Counted from the stretch's first letter, positions 6,534-15,911 are shown. The stretch is 40,450 nucleotides of DNA from Ruminiclostridium sp. (GCA_017935365.1 JAGBHT010000050.1:1-40450); one strand, 5' to 3'. Notes: generated by a model not told the origin, from the sequence alone. Numbers and translations are program-made.

Positions 6534-9113
6534 CTACTTTCTTCCCATATATTTTTTTATTTCTGCCATCAGCAGTTTAAGGTTTACGGGTTTTGCGATA
6601 TGAGCGTTCATTCCGGCTTCAATGCAGTCGTTTACATCTTTCGCAAAAGCGTTGGCTGTCATGGCGATTATAGGAATTCCTGCTTTCTTTTTATCATCCA
6701 TCTGCCGTATTTCTTTAGTTGCTCCAAAACCGTCCAGTACAGGCATCTGAATATCCATAAGGATTATGAAATACTTTTCGTCGGGTGCCATTCCGAGCAT
6801 ATTTATACATTCTCTGCCGTTTGCGGCTCTGTCTGCGCTTATACCGTGCATCCTGAGAAGCTCGCTTATTATTTCCCAGTTGATATCATTGTCTTCTGCA
6901 ACAAGCAGACGTATTCCTGAAAGTTCACAGTCGATGTCGTCATTGTCCGTGTTATTTTCCTTTTTATGATCAAGCCAGTAAGTAAGTTTGTCGACAAGGG
7001 CTGTCCTGAATATGGGGCGGTTTATGAAATCCAAAACGCCGATGGATTTTGCTGTGCTTTCAATATCACTGCGGTCAAATGCCGATATGATCATAGTCGG
7101 GCAATTGTCACCAAATGTATCTTTGAGCGTTTTCGCAATATCAAGTCAGGTCGTTTCTGCCATAATTCTGTCAATGATAACCAGGTCAACATCACCGACA
7201 TTGTTTCTGAAAGCCTCTATCGTCTTGACAGCCTGTTCGCCGTTTGTGGCGGTAAGAACCTGTCCGCCGAGTTCGTTTATGAATTTTTCTGTTTCATAGA
7301 GTGCGTTTTCTTCGCCGACAAGAGCAATACATCTTCCGTTAAGCTTATAGTTGATTTCCTGATTTGCAGGTGTGTCAAGTATAAGTCTGACGCTGAATGT
7401 AGAACCTTCTCCTTCTTTGCTCTTGACATCGATAGTTCCGCCAAGCAGGTCGACCAGCTGTTTTGTAATAGCCATACCCAGTCCCGAACCTTGTATCTTA
7501 TCGATACGGCTGTCCTTTTCTCTTGCAAAGGGTTCAAATATGTTCTGCAGGAACTCCTGCTTCATACCGCAACCGGTATCCTTGACAGTGAAGATAAGAC
7601 CTGTCCTGCCGTTTTCATCTGCAACTTCAAATTCTTCGATATATATCTATGAGACCGCCCGCAGGAGTATATTTGACCGCATTACTCAGAATGTTGAGCT
7701 ATATCTGGTTAAGTCTCAGTTTATCGGCAGTCAGATATTCGTGCGTTATATTTTTCAGGTGCACACAGCAACGCAACTGCTTTTCCTGTGACTGAGGATA
7801 AATAATGTTTACAAGATCCTGCGCCGAATCTGTAAGTGAGAATTCTACCGGATTGAGCGTGAATTTTCCGCTCTCCACCTGGGATATATCAAGTATATCG
7901 TTTATTAAAGTCAGTAGATGATTGCTTGCAAGCGATATTTTTCTAAGGCAGTTTTCAACTCTTGCCTTATCGTCTATGTTCTTTTCGGCGATTGTTGTAA
8001 GTCCGACAATCGCGTTCATAGGCGTTTTTATATCGTGGCTCATTGAAGAAAGGAACTGTGTTTTTGCGGAGTTTGCCTTTTTGAGCTCTTTAAGACTTGC
8101 CTGAAGCTTTCTGTTGAATGACGAGAAGTAAATAATGTTGATGATCAGAATAGCCACAAAAGTAAACAACGGACTTACAAGCAGTGCCCACTGTACCTGT
8201 GTATAATTAAGGTCGCTTGTCTTTAATGCACCGATAATAACCCAGTCATTATAGCTGTTTGTCGAGTAAGCATATATCGTTTCGTCACCAGTAGCATTTT
8301 TCATTGTGAAGTCGCCGACATCGGTTGATTTGTTTATGTTTTCTTTGATTTTATCGGCTTCGGGATAGGTAATGTCGTTGTATAACATTAGGAAGTCATA
8401 GAAGTTACTGTTCTTGAACATCGGAGAACGGTAAATATACTCACCGAACGAATTTATCATACATATCTGTGCATTTTCGTATGTAGTGCTGAAATACCGG
8501 TTTTCTCCAGTATAGAAATCGGCTCAACACGCATAAGATATGCGTCGCTGTTCGTACCGTCATCGTTTCTGACGCTGATAACAGAAACAAAGGAAATGCA
8601 CTGCTCGCCGCTGATAACATTTGTGAAATTGCTGGTTACGTACACATCTCCCGGATTTGCGTTTTCTCTGAATGCTTTCAGCTCAGTAGCGAGAGTGTGG
8701 TTTCCGGAATAGTCCGCTTCTTCGGTTTCTGCCAATATTCTCGCATTGCCGGAAATATCATCGCTCTTAGGTGCGATACCGTCAAGGTCATCCGCATTCA
8801 GAACCGTTATCATTATGCGGTCGTCCGAATTCTGTTTGCTGAGGTTTTCCACAATCTCGGAATCTGTCCAGTCATTGAGCCGTACAAGCTGAGCCCAGTC
8901 ACGGACGATACGTTTGGAATTATCAAGATAGAATGTAGCCTGATGATTTATTACACTTACACTGTTTGCAAATTTAGATTTTTCTTCTTCGTATGAATCG
9001 TTTTTCAGATTGTCGATAAATGCAACGGTGTGCATTATCATCAGTGCAACCAGTACGACATTAGCTATAACATAAAATAGCAGTAGCTTGTCTTTTTTCA
9101 CGGCGATGATCAC
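6534..9113 (-). pseudogene. Hybrid sensor histidine kinase with two receiver domains, four lesions
   Basis: Order from 9113 downward: first membrane helix (LLLFYVIANVVLVALMIMHT), a large extracellular sensor domain, second helix (WALLVSPLFTFVAILIINII), HisKA with SMSHDIKTPMNAI, ATPase with LNILSNAVKYTP, DTGCGM and GSGLGMAI, a degenerate receiver (VIIDRIMAE; the usual Lys is Arg in INRPI), and an intact receiver (LVAEDNDIN, LMDIQMPVLDG, AMTANAF, AKPV). Lesions: a one-base loss in an A-run near 8501-8504; stop TAG (plus strand 7699-7701) where RLNQI should run into LLNIL; a two-base loss in an AT repeat near 7639-7646; stop TGA (7146-7148) within AETTGLDIAK. The start is GTG 9113 or GTG 9101. 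Stop codons and a dinucleotide slip are hard to explain as sequencing error. Confidence 0.88.
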
Positions 9114-9176
9114 ACCTTTCGTAAATAGTTTTGAAATTGTCTAAATTATAATATATATAGTATTGCTATTTTCGTC

Positions 9177-9205
9177 ATTATAGCACAGAATTTACAAAAT
9201 TGCAA
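9177..9205 (-). promoter_or_regulatory. Sigma-A promoter of the kinase/binding-protein operon
   Basis: On the minus strand TTGCAA (plus 9200-9205), 17-nt spacer, TATAAT (plus 9177-9182), about 64 nt before the kinase start. The rest of the gene-free stretch 9114-9415 is A+T-rich and shows only the weak hairpin at 9354-9381. Confidence 0.75.
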
Positions 9206-9353
9206 GGAGTTTTAGCTTATTTACAGCGTTTTTGTAACGTGATACATTATTGGGTCATAAAATGCTTCTATACTTGTGAACTTTTTAACAATTTGGCGGT
9301 ATTTACAAAAACTGCATAGGGATTAAATGTAATATTGTTTAAATATATAGGAA

Positions 9354-9381
9354 AACTCCGCTATTGTTACAGAACGGAGTT
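9354..9381 (-). terminator. Weak terminator after the flavin-fold gene
   Basis: AACTCCG (9354-9360) pairs with CGGAGTT (9375-9381). On the minus strand the stem is followed by TTCC, a poor T-run. Confidence 0.5.
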
Positions 9382-9415
9382 GAACGCTATTCAATTTGCG
9401 TTGTGTCCCGAATAT

Positions 9416-9817
9416 TCAGAACTTCACTACTTCATGCGGCTTTGTGAATGACGACAGGGTAGCGGTGGCATTTTTAAAGTAAAATACCTGCGTGTTGCCG
9501 TCATCCGCATCATACAGAGCCTTAAGCTCAGGGTAGGCATCAAGCATCGAAACTCTTGCCGCACGGTCATCGTCCTCGACAAGCTCCCCCTCGATTCTCA
9601 GCCAGTCGCCGTCTGCCATAGCGCATATCTCAACATTGGGATTTGCGGTTATCTGATGCGATACCGCCTTTTTCTTTCCTGTCTGGATATACAGCTTTCC
9701 GTTGTAGATGTGAGCCGTACCGAAAGGTCTTACTCTCGGCTTGTCACCGTCTACGGTCGCAAGGTAATATGTACCTGCGGCTTTCAGAAATTTACACACA
9801 TCAAGTAAAGTTTTCAT
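9416..9817 (-). CDS. Pyridoxamine 5'-phosphate oxidase-fold flavoprotein
   Basis: A 133-residue protein with the split-barrel pattern of small FMN-binding PNPOx-like proteins: ATVDGDKPRVRPFGTAHIYN, then KLYIQTGKKKAVSHQI and NPNVEICAM, where the Lys/Ser segment normally contacts FMN phosphate. Members of this fold reduce flavins, F420 or other small molecules, or simply bind FMN; this one is too short for a true pyridoxine oxidase. The start is ATG 9817 because AGGAGG lies 7 nt upstream; the frame is open for 14 more codons without a better site. It is the last gene of a three-gene minus-strand group, 41 nt after the PARG-like gene. Confidence 0.88.
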   Translation of the reverse strand: MKTLLDVCKFLKAAGTYYLATVDGDKPRVRPFGTAHIYNGKLYIQTGKKKAVSHQITANPNVEICAMADGDWLRIEGELVEDDDRAARVSMLDAYPELKALYDADDGNTQVFYFKNATATLSSFTKPHEVVKF

Positions 9818-9858
9818 AGATATACCTCCTGAATTAAAACCCTTTCGGGATATTACCA

Positions 9859-10701
9859 TTATCTTATTGCCGCCTTGAAAGCGTTATAATTGCCTGCCTC
9901 ACGCTCGGTATGGAATACAGCAAATTCGATAGCCTTGAAACAGCCCCTGAACGCCTGAAGCTGCTCTGCGAAAACCTTTGCCACAACTATCGGCGGATTT
10001 TTGAACGCACCGCAGCCGAAAGCGCCGAGTATAAGCGCCTCGTTGCCGTTTGCCGCCGCAATCTCAAATATCCTGCGTATCCTCGATGTCAGAAGCTGTG
10101 CAAGCTCTTTATCGTTTATATCAGCCCGTTTGTCGCCGGCTCCGGGATTCATACAGTTGCTCGGCTTATGCCGCAGATTCGGTGCGGCACAGGTGATTAT
10201 ATTCACCTTCTGCCATTCGCTTTCGGGCAGCAGCTTCGGTACGTTTGTGTCGCTCTTTATCACATATACATCGGGTGTGTAGATGCAGTCGTCATTGTAG
10301 AGCGGATTTTCAGCTTGTCTGTGCGGAGTGTAGAAACAGCTCCACATATCGCTTGTGTTAAGGCAAGGGTACAGCGTTGAGCAACGGCAGATCGACTCTT
10401 CCTGAGCCGAAGAACCGTGCGTTACACCGCCGCCCGGATTGCTTGCCGAAGCAAAGTTCAAAACACAGGTTTTCAAGCCTTGCTTTGCATATTCCACAGC
10501 CGCTTCAAGCGAGCGTTTACCGCTTACCGTAACGGTCGGAGATAAACCCGGCGACTGCGGTAAAACTATAGTTTCATGAGCTCCGGTGAATTTCTGGTTT
10601 GCAACCGAATTGCTTACAGCCGCTTTGAGTGTGGGATTGCTCTTATATTGCTTCATTGTGTCTTCAAATACTTCTATGTTGATTTCTCTTCTGTCTTTCA
10701 T
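9859..10701 (-). CDS. Bacterial-type poly(ADP-ribose) glycohydrolase (TIGR02452 family)
   Basis: This 280-residue macrodomain protein removes ADP-ribose chains from proteins in characterised relatives. The diagnostic signature GGG-(X)6-8-QEE is present: NPGGGVTHGSSAQEES, with GGG at residues 90-92 and Glu101/Glu102 at the catalytic loop. Other typical segments are LNFASASNPGGG, LYNDDCIYTPDVYV, the macrodomain-like ITCAAPNLR and LILGAFGCGAFKNPP. It starts at ATG 10701 behind GAGGGA. No ADP-ribosyltransferase (DraT or PARP-like) is visible in the window, so its target is unknown. It is co-directional with the coiled-coil gene 23 nt upstream and the flavin-fold gene downstream. Confidence 0.92.
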   Translation of the reverse strand: MKDRREINIEVFEDTMKQYKSNPTLKAAVSNSVANQKFTGAHETIVLPQSPGLSPTVTVSGKRSLEAAVEYAKQGLKTCVLNFASASNPGGGVTHGSSAQEESICRCSTLYPCLNTSDMWSCFYTPHRQAENPLYNDDCIYTPDVYVIKSDTNVPKLLPESEWQKVNIITCAAPNLRHKPSNCMNPGAGDKRADINDKELAQLLTSRIRRIFEIAAANGNEALILGAFGCGAFKNPPIVVAKVFAEQLQAFRGCFKAIEFAVFHTEREAGNYNAFKAAIR

Positions 10702-10724
10702 TTTATAGTCCCTCGTTTTTGGGT

Positions 10725-11261
10725 TTATTTGTCGGTTGAGCCGAGCAAATCGGTCATAATGTCTGAGGGATCATCGGAGCCGTCCATTCCGTCGAGCATT
10801 TTCTCAACCGTGCTTTTATCCTTGTCGTCCTCATATTCGCTCTTGTATTTTTTCGGCTTGTCATTGTCGGTACGGCGCATCAGGGTAGCCTGCTTATATA
10901 AGTCGGGCATCTCCTCGGCAAGCTTTTTTCTGTCTGCCATAGGCACCTTATCGCCATTCATTATACGCATGGCTATTTTAAGAAGCTTTCCGTAGTCGGT
11001 GAATTTCTTACCGCTCTTTTCAGCTTGTTTTTCTGCTTCACGCATTTGCTCAAGCTGTTGCATAGTACTGTCGTATTCCTGTTTTCTCTGTTCCCTCAGC
11101 TGTTCAAGCCTTGTTTTTTTCTCAGCGTGTGCGTCTTGTGCACTTGTGTTTTCCTGCGCTTTCTGCGTTTCATCTGCATTGTTTTTGCTCTGCGTATTCT
11201 GCCGGTTGATCTTGTTTTGCGTGGGTGAGTACATACCTGTCGGTTTAAAAGTCACATTCAT
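10725..11261 (-). CDS. Charged coiled-coil protein, unknown function
   Basis: The 178-residue protein is hydrophilic throughout with no signal peptide. Residues 14-45 are Asn/Gln-rich and look disordered. Residues 48-85 (HAEKKTRLEQLREQRKQEYD onward) form a strong predicted coiled coil. Residues 88-125 hold a compact motif, GKLLKIAMRIMNGDKVPMAD followed by KKLAEEMPDLYKQA. I recall similar 'MRIMxGDKVPxxDxxKLxE' segments in uncharacterised proteins of Clostridia. The tail is acidic and Lys-rich. AGGAG precedes ATG 11261. It leads the group coiled-coil / PARG / flavin-fold gene; no function is assigned. Confidence 0.8.
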   Translation of the reverse strand: MNVTFKPTGMYSPTQNKINRQNTQSKNNADETQKAQENTSAQDAHAEKKTRLEQLREQRKQEYDSTMQQLEQMREAEKQAEKSGKKFTDYGKLLKIAMRIMNGDKVPMADRKKLAEEMPDLYKQATLMRRTDNDKPKKYKSEYEDDKDKSTVEKMLDGMDGSDDPSDIMTDLLGSTDK

Positions 11262-11319
11262 ATATTTTCTCCTGTTTCAAAACATTTCATTGAATTGCCG
11301 ATATGTCGCTTATTAAAGC

Positions 11320-11349
11320 AAAAGGGCAGACAACTCCCGTCATCTGCCC
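11320..11349 (-). terminator. Intrinsic terminator of lysA
   Basis: GGGCAGA (11324-11330) pairs with TCTGCCC (11343-11349); on the minus strand the stem is followed by TTTTGCTTT. It lies 15 nt after the lysA stop. Confidence 0.8.
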
Positions 11350-11364
11350 CGATATTCAGTTCAA

Positions 11365-12636
11365 TTACTTTGAAAAGCTGTACTTATCCGAAAAATCGAA
11401 TGTTGCGAAATAATCCTCAGGCTTTTCGGCACGGCGGATAAGCTGGAATGAGCCGTCCTCTTTCAGAAGAACTTCTGCACTGCGGAGCTTACCGTTGTAG
11501 TTGTATCCCATTGAGAAGCCGTGTGCGCCTGTGTCGTGGATATAGATTATATCGCCTATATCGATCTTGGGGAGCATACGGTCAACGGCGAACTTGTCGC
11601 AGTTTTCACAAAGACCGCCTGTTATATCGTACTTGTGGTCGCAGGGCTGATTTTCCTTACCCATGACCGTAATATGATGATATGCGCCGTAGATAGCGGG
11701 ACGCATAAGGTTAGCGGCACAAGCGTCAAGACCGATATATTCCTTGTAGATGTGCTTTTCACGGATAGCCTTTGCAACAAGCGCACCGTTGGGAGCAAGC
11801 ATATATCTGCCAAGCTCAGTGAAGATAGCAACATCGCCCATACCTGCGGGTACGAGTATCTCTTCATAAGCCTTGCGTACACCCTCGCCGATAACCTTGA
11901 TATCGTTAGCGGGCTGATCGGGCTTGTAGGGAACGCCGACGCCGCCGGAGAGGTTTATGAAGCTGAGCTGTACGCCTGTCTTTTCCTTAATTTCAACCGC
12001 TGTTCTGAACAGAATACCTGCGAGTACGGGGTAATACTCGTTTGTCAGTGTGTTGCTTGCGAGGAATGCGTGCATGCCGAAACGCTTAGCGCCCTTTTCC
12101 TTAAGTATCTTGTATGCCTCGATTATCTGCTCATGGGTCATACCGTACTTAGCGTCCTTAGGCGTATCCATTACGTTGCCCTTTTCGCTTGTCTTGAATT
12201 CACCGCCGGGATTGTAACGACAGCAGATGGTTTCGGGGATACCTGTCAGATTGTCGAGTACATCTATATGTGTGAAGTCGTCAAGGTTTATAATTGCTCC
12301 GAGCTTGTAAGCCAGCTTGAAGTCCTCATCGGGAGTAGCGTTTGAGCTGAACATAATGTCGTGCTGTTTAGCGCCTACCTTGTCGGACAGCATAAGTTCA
12401 GTGTAGCTTGAGCAGTCAAAGCCGCATCCCTCTTCTTTAAGTATTTCCATAAGGTAGGGGTTGGGAGTTGCCTTTACGGCAAAATATTCTCTGAAACCCT
12501 TGTTCCATGAGAATGCGTCATACAGCTTTCTTGCTGTTTCTCTTATTCCTTTTTCATCGTAAATGTGGAAAGGTGTGGGGATCTCCTTGATGATCTCCTC
12601 AAGCTTTTCCTTTGTGGTGAAGGGTACTTTGCTCAT
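11365..12636 (-). CDS. lysA: Diaminopimelate decarboxylase
   Basis: A 423-residue PLP enzyme of fold type III that converts meso-diaminopimelate to L-lysine and CO2, the last step of lysine synthesis. The PLP lysine is Lys55 in YFAVKATPNP. Further landmarks are GFDCSSYTEL, MFSSNATPD, GMHAFLASNT, the glycine loop NLSGGVGVPY, TELGRYMLAPNGALV, and the second-subunit motif GLCENCDKFAVDR with its cysteine and aspartate. IHDTGAHGFSMGYNYNGK is the conserved C-terminal substrate/PLP segment. GAGG lies 8 nt before ATG 12636. The esterase gene is 64 nt upstream in the same direction, so they may share its promoter. Confidence 0.95.
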   Translation of the reverse strand: MSKVPFTTKEKLEEIIKEIPTPFHIYDEKGIRETARKLYDAFSWNKGFREYFAVKATPNPYLMEILKEEGCGFDCSSYTELMLSDKVGAKQHDIMFSSNATPDEDFKLAYKLGAIINLDDFTHIDVLDNLTGIPETICCRYNPGGEFKTSEKGNVMDTPKDAKYGMTHEQIIEAYKILKEKGAKRFGMHAFLASNTLTNEYYPVLAGILFRTAVEIKEKTGVQLSFINLSGGVGVPYKPDQPANDIKVIGEGVRKAYEEILVPAGMGDVAIFTELGRYMLAPNGALVAKAIREKHIYKEYIGLDACAANLMRPAIYGAYHHITVMGKENQPCDHKYDITGGLCENCDKFAVDRMLPKIDIGDIIYIHDTGAHGFSMGYNYNGKLRSAEVLLKEDGSFQLIRRAEKPEDYFATFDFSDKYSFSK

Positions 12637-12700
12637 TTTTATGCCTCTTTCTTTTGTTTATATTCTGCCGTTTACGGCTTGGTTTATAGTTTTCTTCTGC

Positions 12701-13510
12701 TCAGACTTTCAGGTACTTTGCAAGGAAGTCGACGGACATCTTTATCCACTGTCTGCAATTGTCGAGATAGAAAGCCTCGTTCCAGCCTGTTACCTTGTCG
12801 CAGGTCGAAAGTCCGTGAGGTCCGCAGTCGAACATATGAAGCTCAACGGGGACTTTATTTGATACGCACGCCTTAGCCATAACAAGGCTGTTCTGTGCGG
12901 GAACACAGTCGTCGTTTGCGGTACACCATAAGAATATCGGCGGTGTCTTGGGCGTTACACGGTTTTCGATAGACAGCTTTGAAAGCTCATCTCTTGTAGC
13001 GTCCTTGCCGAGCAGTACGTCAAACGAGCCCTTGTGCGGATTTGTCGTGCCGCTGATAACGGGGTAGCTGAGTATTGCCGCATCGGGACGTATATCTTCG
13101 GGCTTACAGCCGAGCGCCTTGTATATTGACGGATCCTGCCACATTGTAGCGGTACAAGCGGCAAGGTGACCGCCTGCGCTTGCACCCCATACTGCGAGCT
13201 TGTTCGGGTCTATGCCGAATTCTTCACATCTCTGACGGAGCTTCAGAATAGCGTAGGACGCATTGAGAAGCGGGGCAGGGTGTCTTGCGTTACAGCTGTA
13301 TATAAGCACGAAAGCGTTATAGCCCTCTGCAAGATAGTGCATTGCAACAGGCTCTCCCTCTCTTGCGGAGCAGTATTCGTATCCGCCGCCGGGGAGAATA
13401 AGTATACCCGGACGCTTATCACAGAACGGCAGACCGTCTACATTATCAAGCATATATGCCTTTAAATAGACCGTCTTGTCTTCGTTAAGAAAGTATGTCT
13501 TTATAGTCAT
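12701..13510 (-). CDS. Alpha/beta-hydrolase, acetyl-esterase type (BD-FAE-like)
   Basis: The 269-residue intracellular hydrolase has all elements of the fold: oxyanion motif ILPGGGYEYCS (residues 38-48), nucleophile elbow WGASAGGHLA (Ser111), acid TANDDCVP (Asp201) and base FDCGPHGLS (His232). Close relatives deacetylate xylan oligosaccharides or release feruloyl groups, which would fit the GH43/GH5 operon elsewhere in the window; the true substrate is unproven. The start is ATG 13510, 8 nt after AAAGGA; the frame is open 21 codons further without a ribosome-binding site. It has a good promoter at 13576-13604. No signal peptide is present. Confidence 0.88.
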   Translation of the reverse strand: MTIKTYFLNEDKTVYLKAYMLDNVDGLPFCDKRPGILILPGGGYEYCSAREGEPVAMHYLAEGYNAFVLIYSCNARHPAPLLNASYAILKLRQRCEEFGIDPNKLAVWGASAGGHLAACTATMWQDPSIYKALGCKPEDIRPDAAILSYPVISGTTNPHKGSFDVLLGKDATRDELSKLSIENRVTPKTPPIFLWCTANDDCVPAQNSLVMAKACVSNKVPVELHMFDCGPHGLSTCDKVTGWNEAFYLDNCRQWIKMSVDFLAKYLKV

Positions 13511-13575
13511 ACGGTAGTCCTTTCTTTCTTTATGTAAATATCCGCATTTAAGCGGAGATACAGTTTCACACAATA

Positions 13576-13604
13576 ATTGTACTACTTTTCGTGGGAAAAA
13601 TCAA
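13576..13604 (-). promoter_or_regulatory. Sigma-A promoter of the esterase (and probably lysA)
   Basis: On the minus strand TTGATT (plus 13599-13604), 17-nt spacer, TACAAT (plus 13576-13581). The -35 is built from the T-run of the preceding terminator. Confidence 0.78.
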
Positions 13605-13631
13605 GTACCGCAACATAATAATTGCGGTACT
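13593..13631 (-). terminator. Intrinsic terminator of the large lipoprotein gene
   Basis: AGTACCGCAA (13604-13613) pairs with TTGCGGTACT (13622-13631); on the minus strand it is followed by TGATTTTT. It lies 14 nt after the stop at 13645. Confidence 0.85.
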
Positions 13632-13644
13632 GTAAAATTTACGG

Positions 13645-15648
13645 TTACTCCACCGTATACTTGATAATATTACTTATCGGCACATACTGACCGCTGACGT
13701 AAGCCGAGAGATATATCTCATAGCTGTGTCCCGGCTCGTTTCCGAAATAGCAGTAGCTCATTTCATTCTCGGCATTTCTGTGGAGCATCTGTTTTCCGTC
13801 CTCATATACCATCCAGCCAAGGTTAGTATAACCGTTTACCTCGGGGCGGGTAACGGTGTAGCTTTCGTCTATCGTTATTGTAACAGGATCATCTATCTTG
13901 ATCTCGCTCTTCTGCTGTTCATTCCACGAAAGGAAACCAAATTTCTCTCCGTTTACTTCTGCATCGGCGGTGCAGTTTTCCATATCGCAGTTTGCCTCAT
14001 AGCCGAGTAGTGAGCCTGCACTGCTTCCACTGACTTTTCCGGTGACATGGCAATTCTGATAATTGCCCATGATAGCCTGACCTGTGAGGATACCGACATT
14101 GCTGTTGCCGGTAACATTGGCGTTTTCTATATTGAGCTCAAATACTCCGCATACAGTTCCCCAGCCGATAAAACCGACGTTACTGTCTGCTGAATTTATC
14201 GTCATATTCTTTATCGTGTGACCGTTGCCATACACGCAGAATGCGAACGGGTGGTCGGAATTGCCGGAATTGCTCCAGCCCATAGGCGCCCAGTTGTAAC
14301 CCGACAGGTCAATATCTGCGGAAAGCTTAAGCAGAACCAGTCCCTGTTCTATAGGCTGAGTATTAACATAGTACACAAAGCTCGCAAGCTCCTGCGGTGT
14401 TCCTGCAATAAAGTAACCGCCGTTTGCATACTTGTCGATATATTTCTTATCGGTAAGAGATAAGATATCACCGCTGTCTGTAATTCTGAGCCAGTCGTCA
14501 TTATCGGGGTAAGCGCTTAGCAGATCCGCTTTTTCGTTAATCAGCTTTTCTGTTTTCCGTGCTTCGGTGATAGTGTCGCTGTCTTCGGGGTAAAGTTCGA
14601 TCTGTGGGTATGAGCTGTCATTCTTTGTGAAAATAATAAGGCTTTCATCGTAACGGTTTATATAGAATAAAGTCTTTTCGTCCGCTGTGACAACGATAGC
14701 ACCGTTTTCGTACTTTGCGGAAATATCGTAGGTTTTGCCCGAAATATCGCTGTATTCATCTCCGAACACTTCTCCGTAAAGCTCTCCCGTAACTGCTAGC
14801 TTAGTGCCTCGGTCGGAAAACGTGAGCGTCATTTTGGTATCATAGGGATATACCCAAGTGCCGTCAAGCTTTTCGCCTGCATCGGTCAGCTTTTTATACT
14901 CGGCACTGCCTTTTTTGACAAGGTCAAACGATGAAATATAATTGCCGTATGCAGAGTATAACTTCAGCTTTTCTCCGTCCAGCCTTACAAATCCGTTATC
15001 GCTGTCAAGTGAGATCACACGCAGTTTTACACCGTCAAGTCCGACTGTGTATATATCGTCTGCAAATCCGATTTTAAGAGCCGTCAGTAAGTTGTATTTC
15101 TTTATGCTGATCGTCTGCTCATAGCCGTTATCGCATATTGCCCATTCTCCGAGTGCGGAATTTTCAAATTTTTCAATAAGTTCACGGCCTTTTGCGCTGT
15201 CGGCATGATATGCGGTATAGCTTGTATCGTCACAGATAATTTCTATAGTGTCGGCGTCCTTTGCTGTAATGCTGATTTTTTTCAAAGCTTCATCGGAAGA
15301 CTCGGCAGAGATTTTGTCGACAATTTCGAGAATATCTGTATCATCGAATATCGATTGTCTGCCGCTTTTAGTGAAGTTTGCTACAAAACCGTTTTCGTCG
15401 ACCCATATCCCCCTGAGAAATTTGTCGGTGTCCGAAAGCTCGCCGGCAGGTACTTCGGCTACGGTGCGCAAAGACTTTTTATCGGACGAATTACCGTCAC
15501 TGCTGTCGGCTTCGGTCACAGAGCTGTTCTGCGCGTTCAAGTCTTGATTATCGCTGCTTGTTGTTCTGTCGGATTGACACGAGGTCAATAATAAAGATGA
15601 AATGATTGTTGCGGTTATTGCGGTAAGTAAATACGGATTTCTTTTCAT
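13645..15648 (-). CDS. Large surface lipoprotein with GLUG-like repeats
   Basis: The 667-residue protein starts with a signal peptide and lipobox (ISSLLLTSC), then a Ser/Asp/Asn-rich linker to about residue 60. Residues 70-350 hold repeated beta-rich modules with similar openings (KFLRGIWVDENGFVANFTKS, ALGEWAICDNGYEQTISIKK, KLDGTWVYPYDTKMTLTFSD), suggesting about three copies of one small domain. Residues 430-570 carry GLUG-type turns: FCVYGNGHTIKNMTINSADS, NVGFIGWGTVCGVFELNIEN, SNVGILTGQAIMGNYQNCHV. A last beta domain follows. GLUG repeats are known in surface adhesins and peptidases; no enzymatic motif is seen. ATG 15648 is preferred over ATG 15654 because AAAGGA abuts the latter. It is monocistronic. 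Confidence 0.82.
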   Translation of the reverse strand: MKRNPYLLTAITATIISSLLLTSCQSDRTTSSDNQDLNAQNSSVTEADSSDGNSSDKKSLRTVAEVPAGELSDTDKFLRGIWVDENGFVANFTKSGRQSIFDDTDILEIVDKISAESSDEALKKISITAKDADTIEIICDDTSYTAYHADSAKGRELIEKFENSALGEWAICDNGYEQTISIKKYNLLTALKIGFADDIYTVGLDGVKLRVISLDSDNGFVRLDGEKLKLYSAYGNYISSFDLVKKGSAEYKKLTDAGEKLDGTWVYPYDTKMTLTFSDRGTKLAVTGELYGEVFGDEYSDISGKTYDISAKYENGAIVVTADEKTLFYINRYDESLIIFTKNDSSYPQIELYPEDSDTITEARKTEKLINEKADLLSAYPDNDDWLRITDSGDILSLTDKKYIDKYANGGYFIAGTPQELASFVYYVNTQPIEQGLVLLKLSADIDLSGYNWAPMGWSNSGNSDHPFAFCVYGNGHTIKNMTINSADSNVGFIGWGTVCGVFELNIENANVTGNSNVGILTGQAIMGNYQNCHVTGKVSGSSAGSLLGYEANCDMENCTADAEVNGEKFGFLSWNEQQKSEIKIDDPVTITIDESYTVTRPEVNGYTNLGWMVYEDGKQMLHRNAENEMSYCYFGNEPGHSYEIYLSAYVSGQYVPISNIIKYTVE

Positions 15649-15713
15649 ATACATTCCTTTCTGAAACGAATAGCGGGATTTCGGTTAATAACTGCGAAAT
15701 TTCACTATTCATA

Positions 15714-15742
15714 ATTTTACCATAAAACTATGATTATTACAA
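15714..15742 (-). promoter_or_regulatory. Sigma-A promoter of the large lipoprotein gene
   Basis: On the minus strand TTGTAA (plus 15737-15742), 17-nt spacer, TAAAAT (plus 15714-15719). Confidence 0.7.
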
Positions 15743-15869
15743 TAGTAAAAGCAATATTTTTCTTTGTTGCAATCAGTTTTTGAAATCACTTAAAAATGTT
15801 AAAAATCTTTTATAATTTACTTAAAATATGTTGCAGAAAAAATTAATGAAATTATTTTTCAAAACCCCC

Positions 15870-15898
15870 TTGACAGCCTGTACCCATTGTGCTAAAAT
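15870..15898 (+). promoter_or_regulatory. Sigma-A promoter of the ABC exporter operon
   Basis: TTGACA (15870-15875), 17-nt spacer, TAAAAT (15893-15898). It leaves an unusually long leader of about 170 nt before the first exporter gene. The rest of the divergent gap 15649-16073 holds only the opposing promoter and this leader. Confidence 0.88.
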
Positions 15899-15911
15899 AC
15901 CCAAAGCAAAA

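Noticed and set aside
8457..8460. ATGA overlap between two frames, suggesting two coupled genes
   Set aside because: Both frames are parts of one sensor kinase; the upstream frame loses family-like sequence just before the overlap and a one-base loss in an A-run restores it, so the overlap is coincidental.
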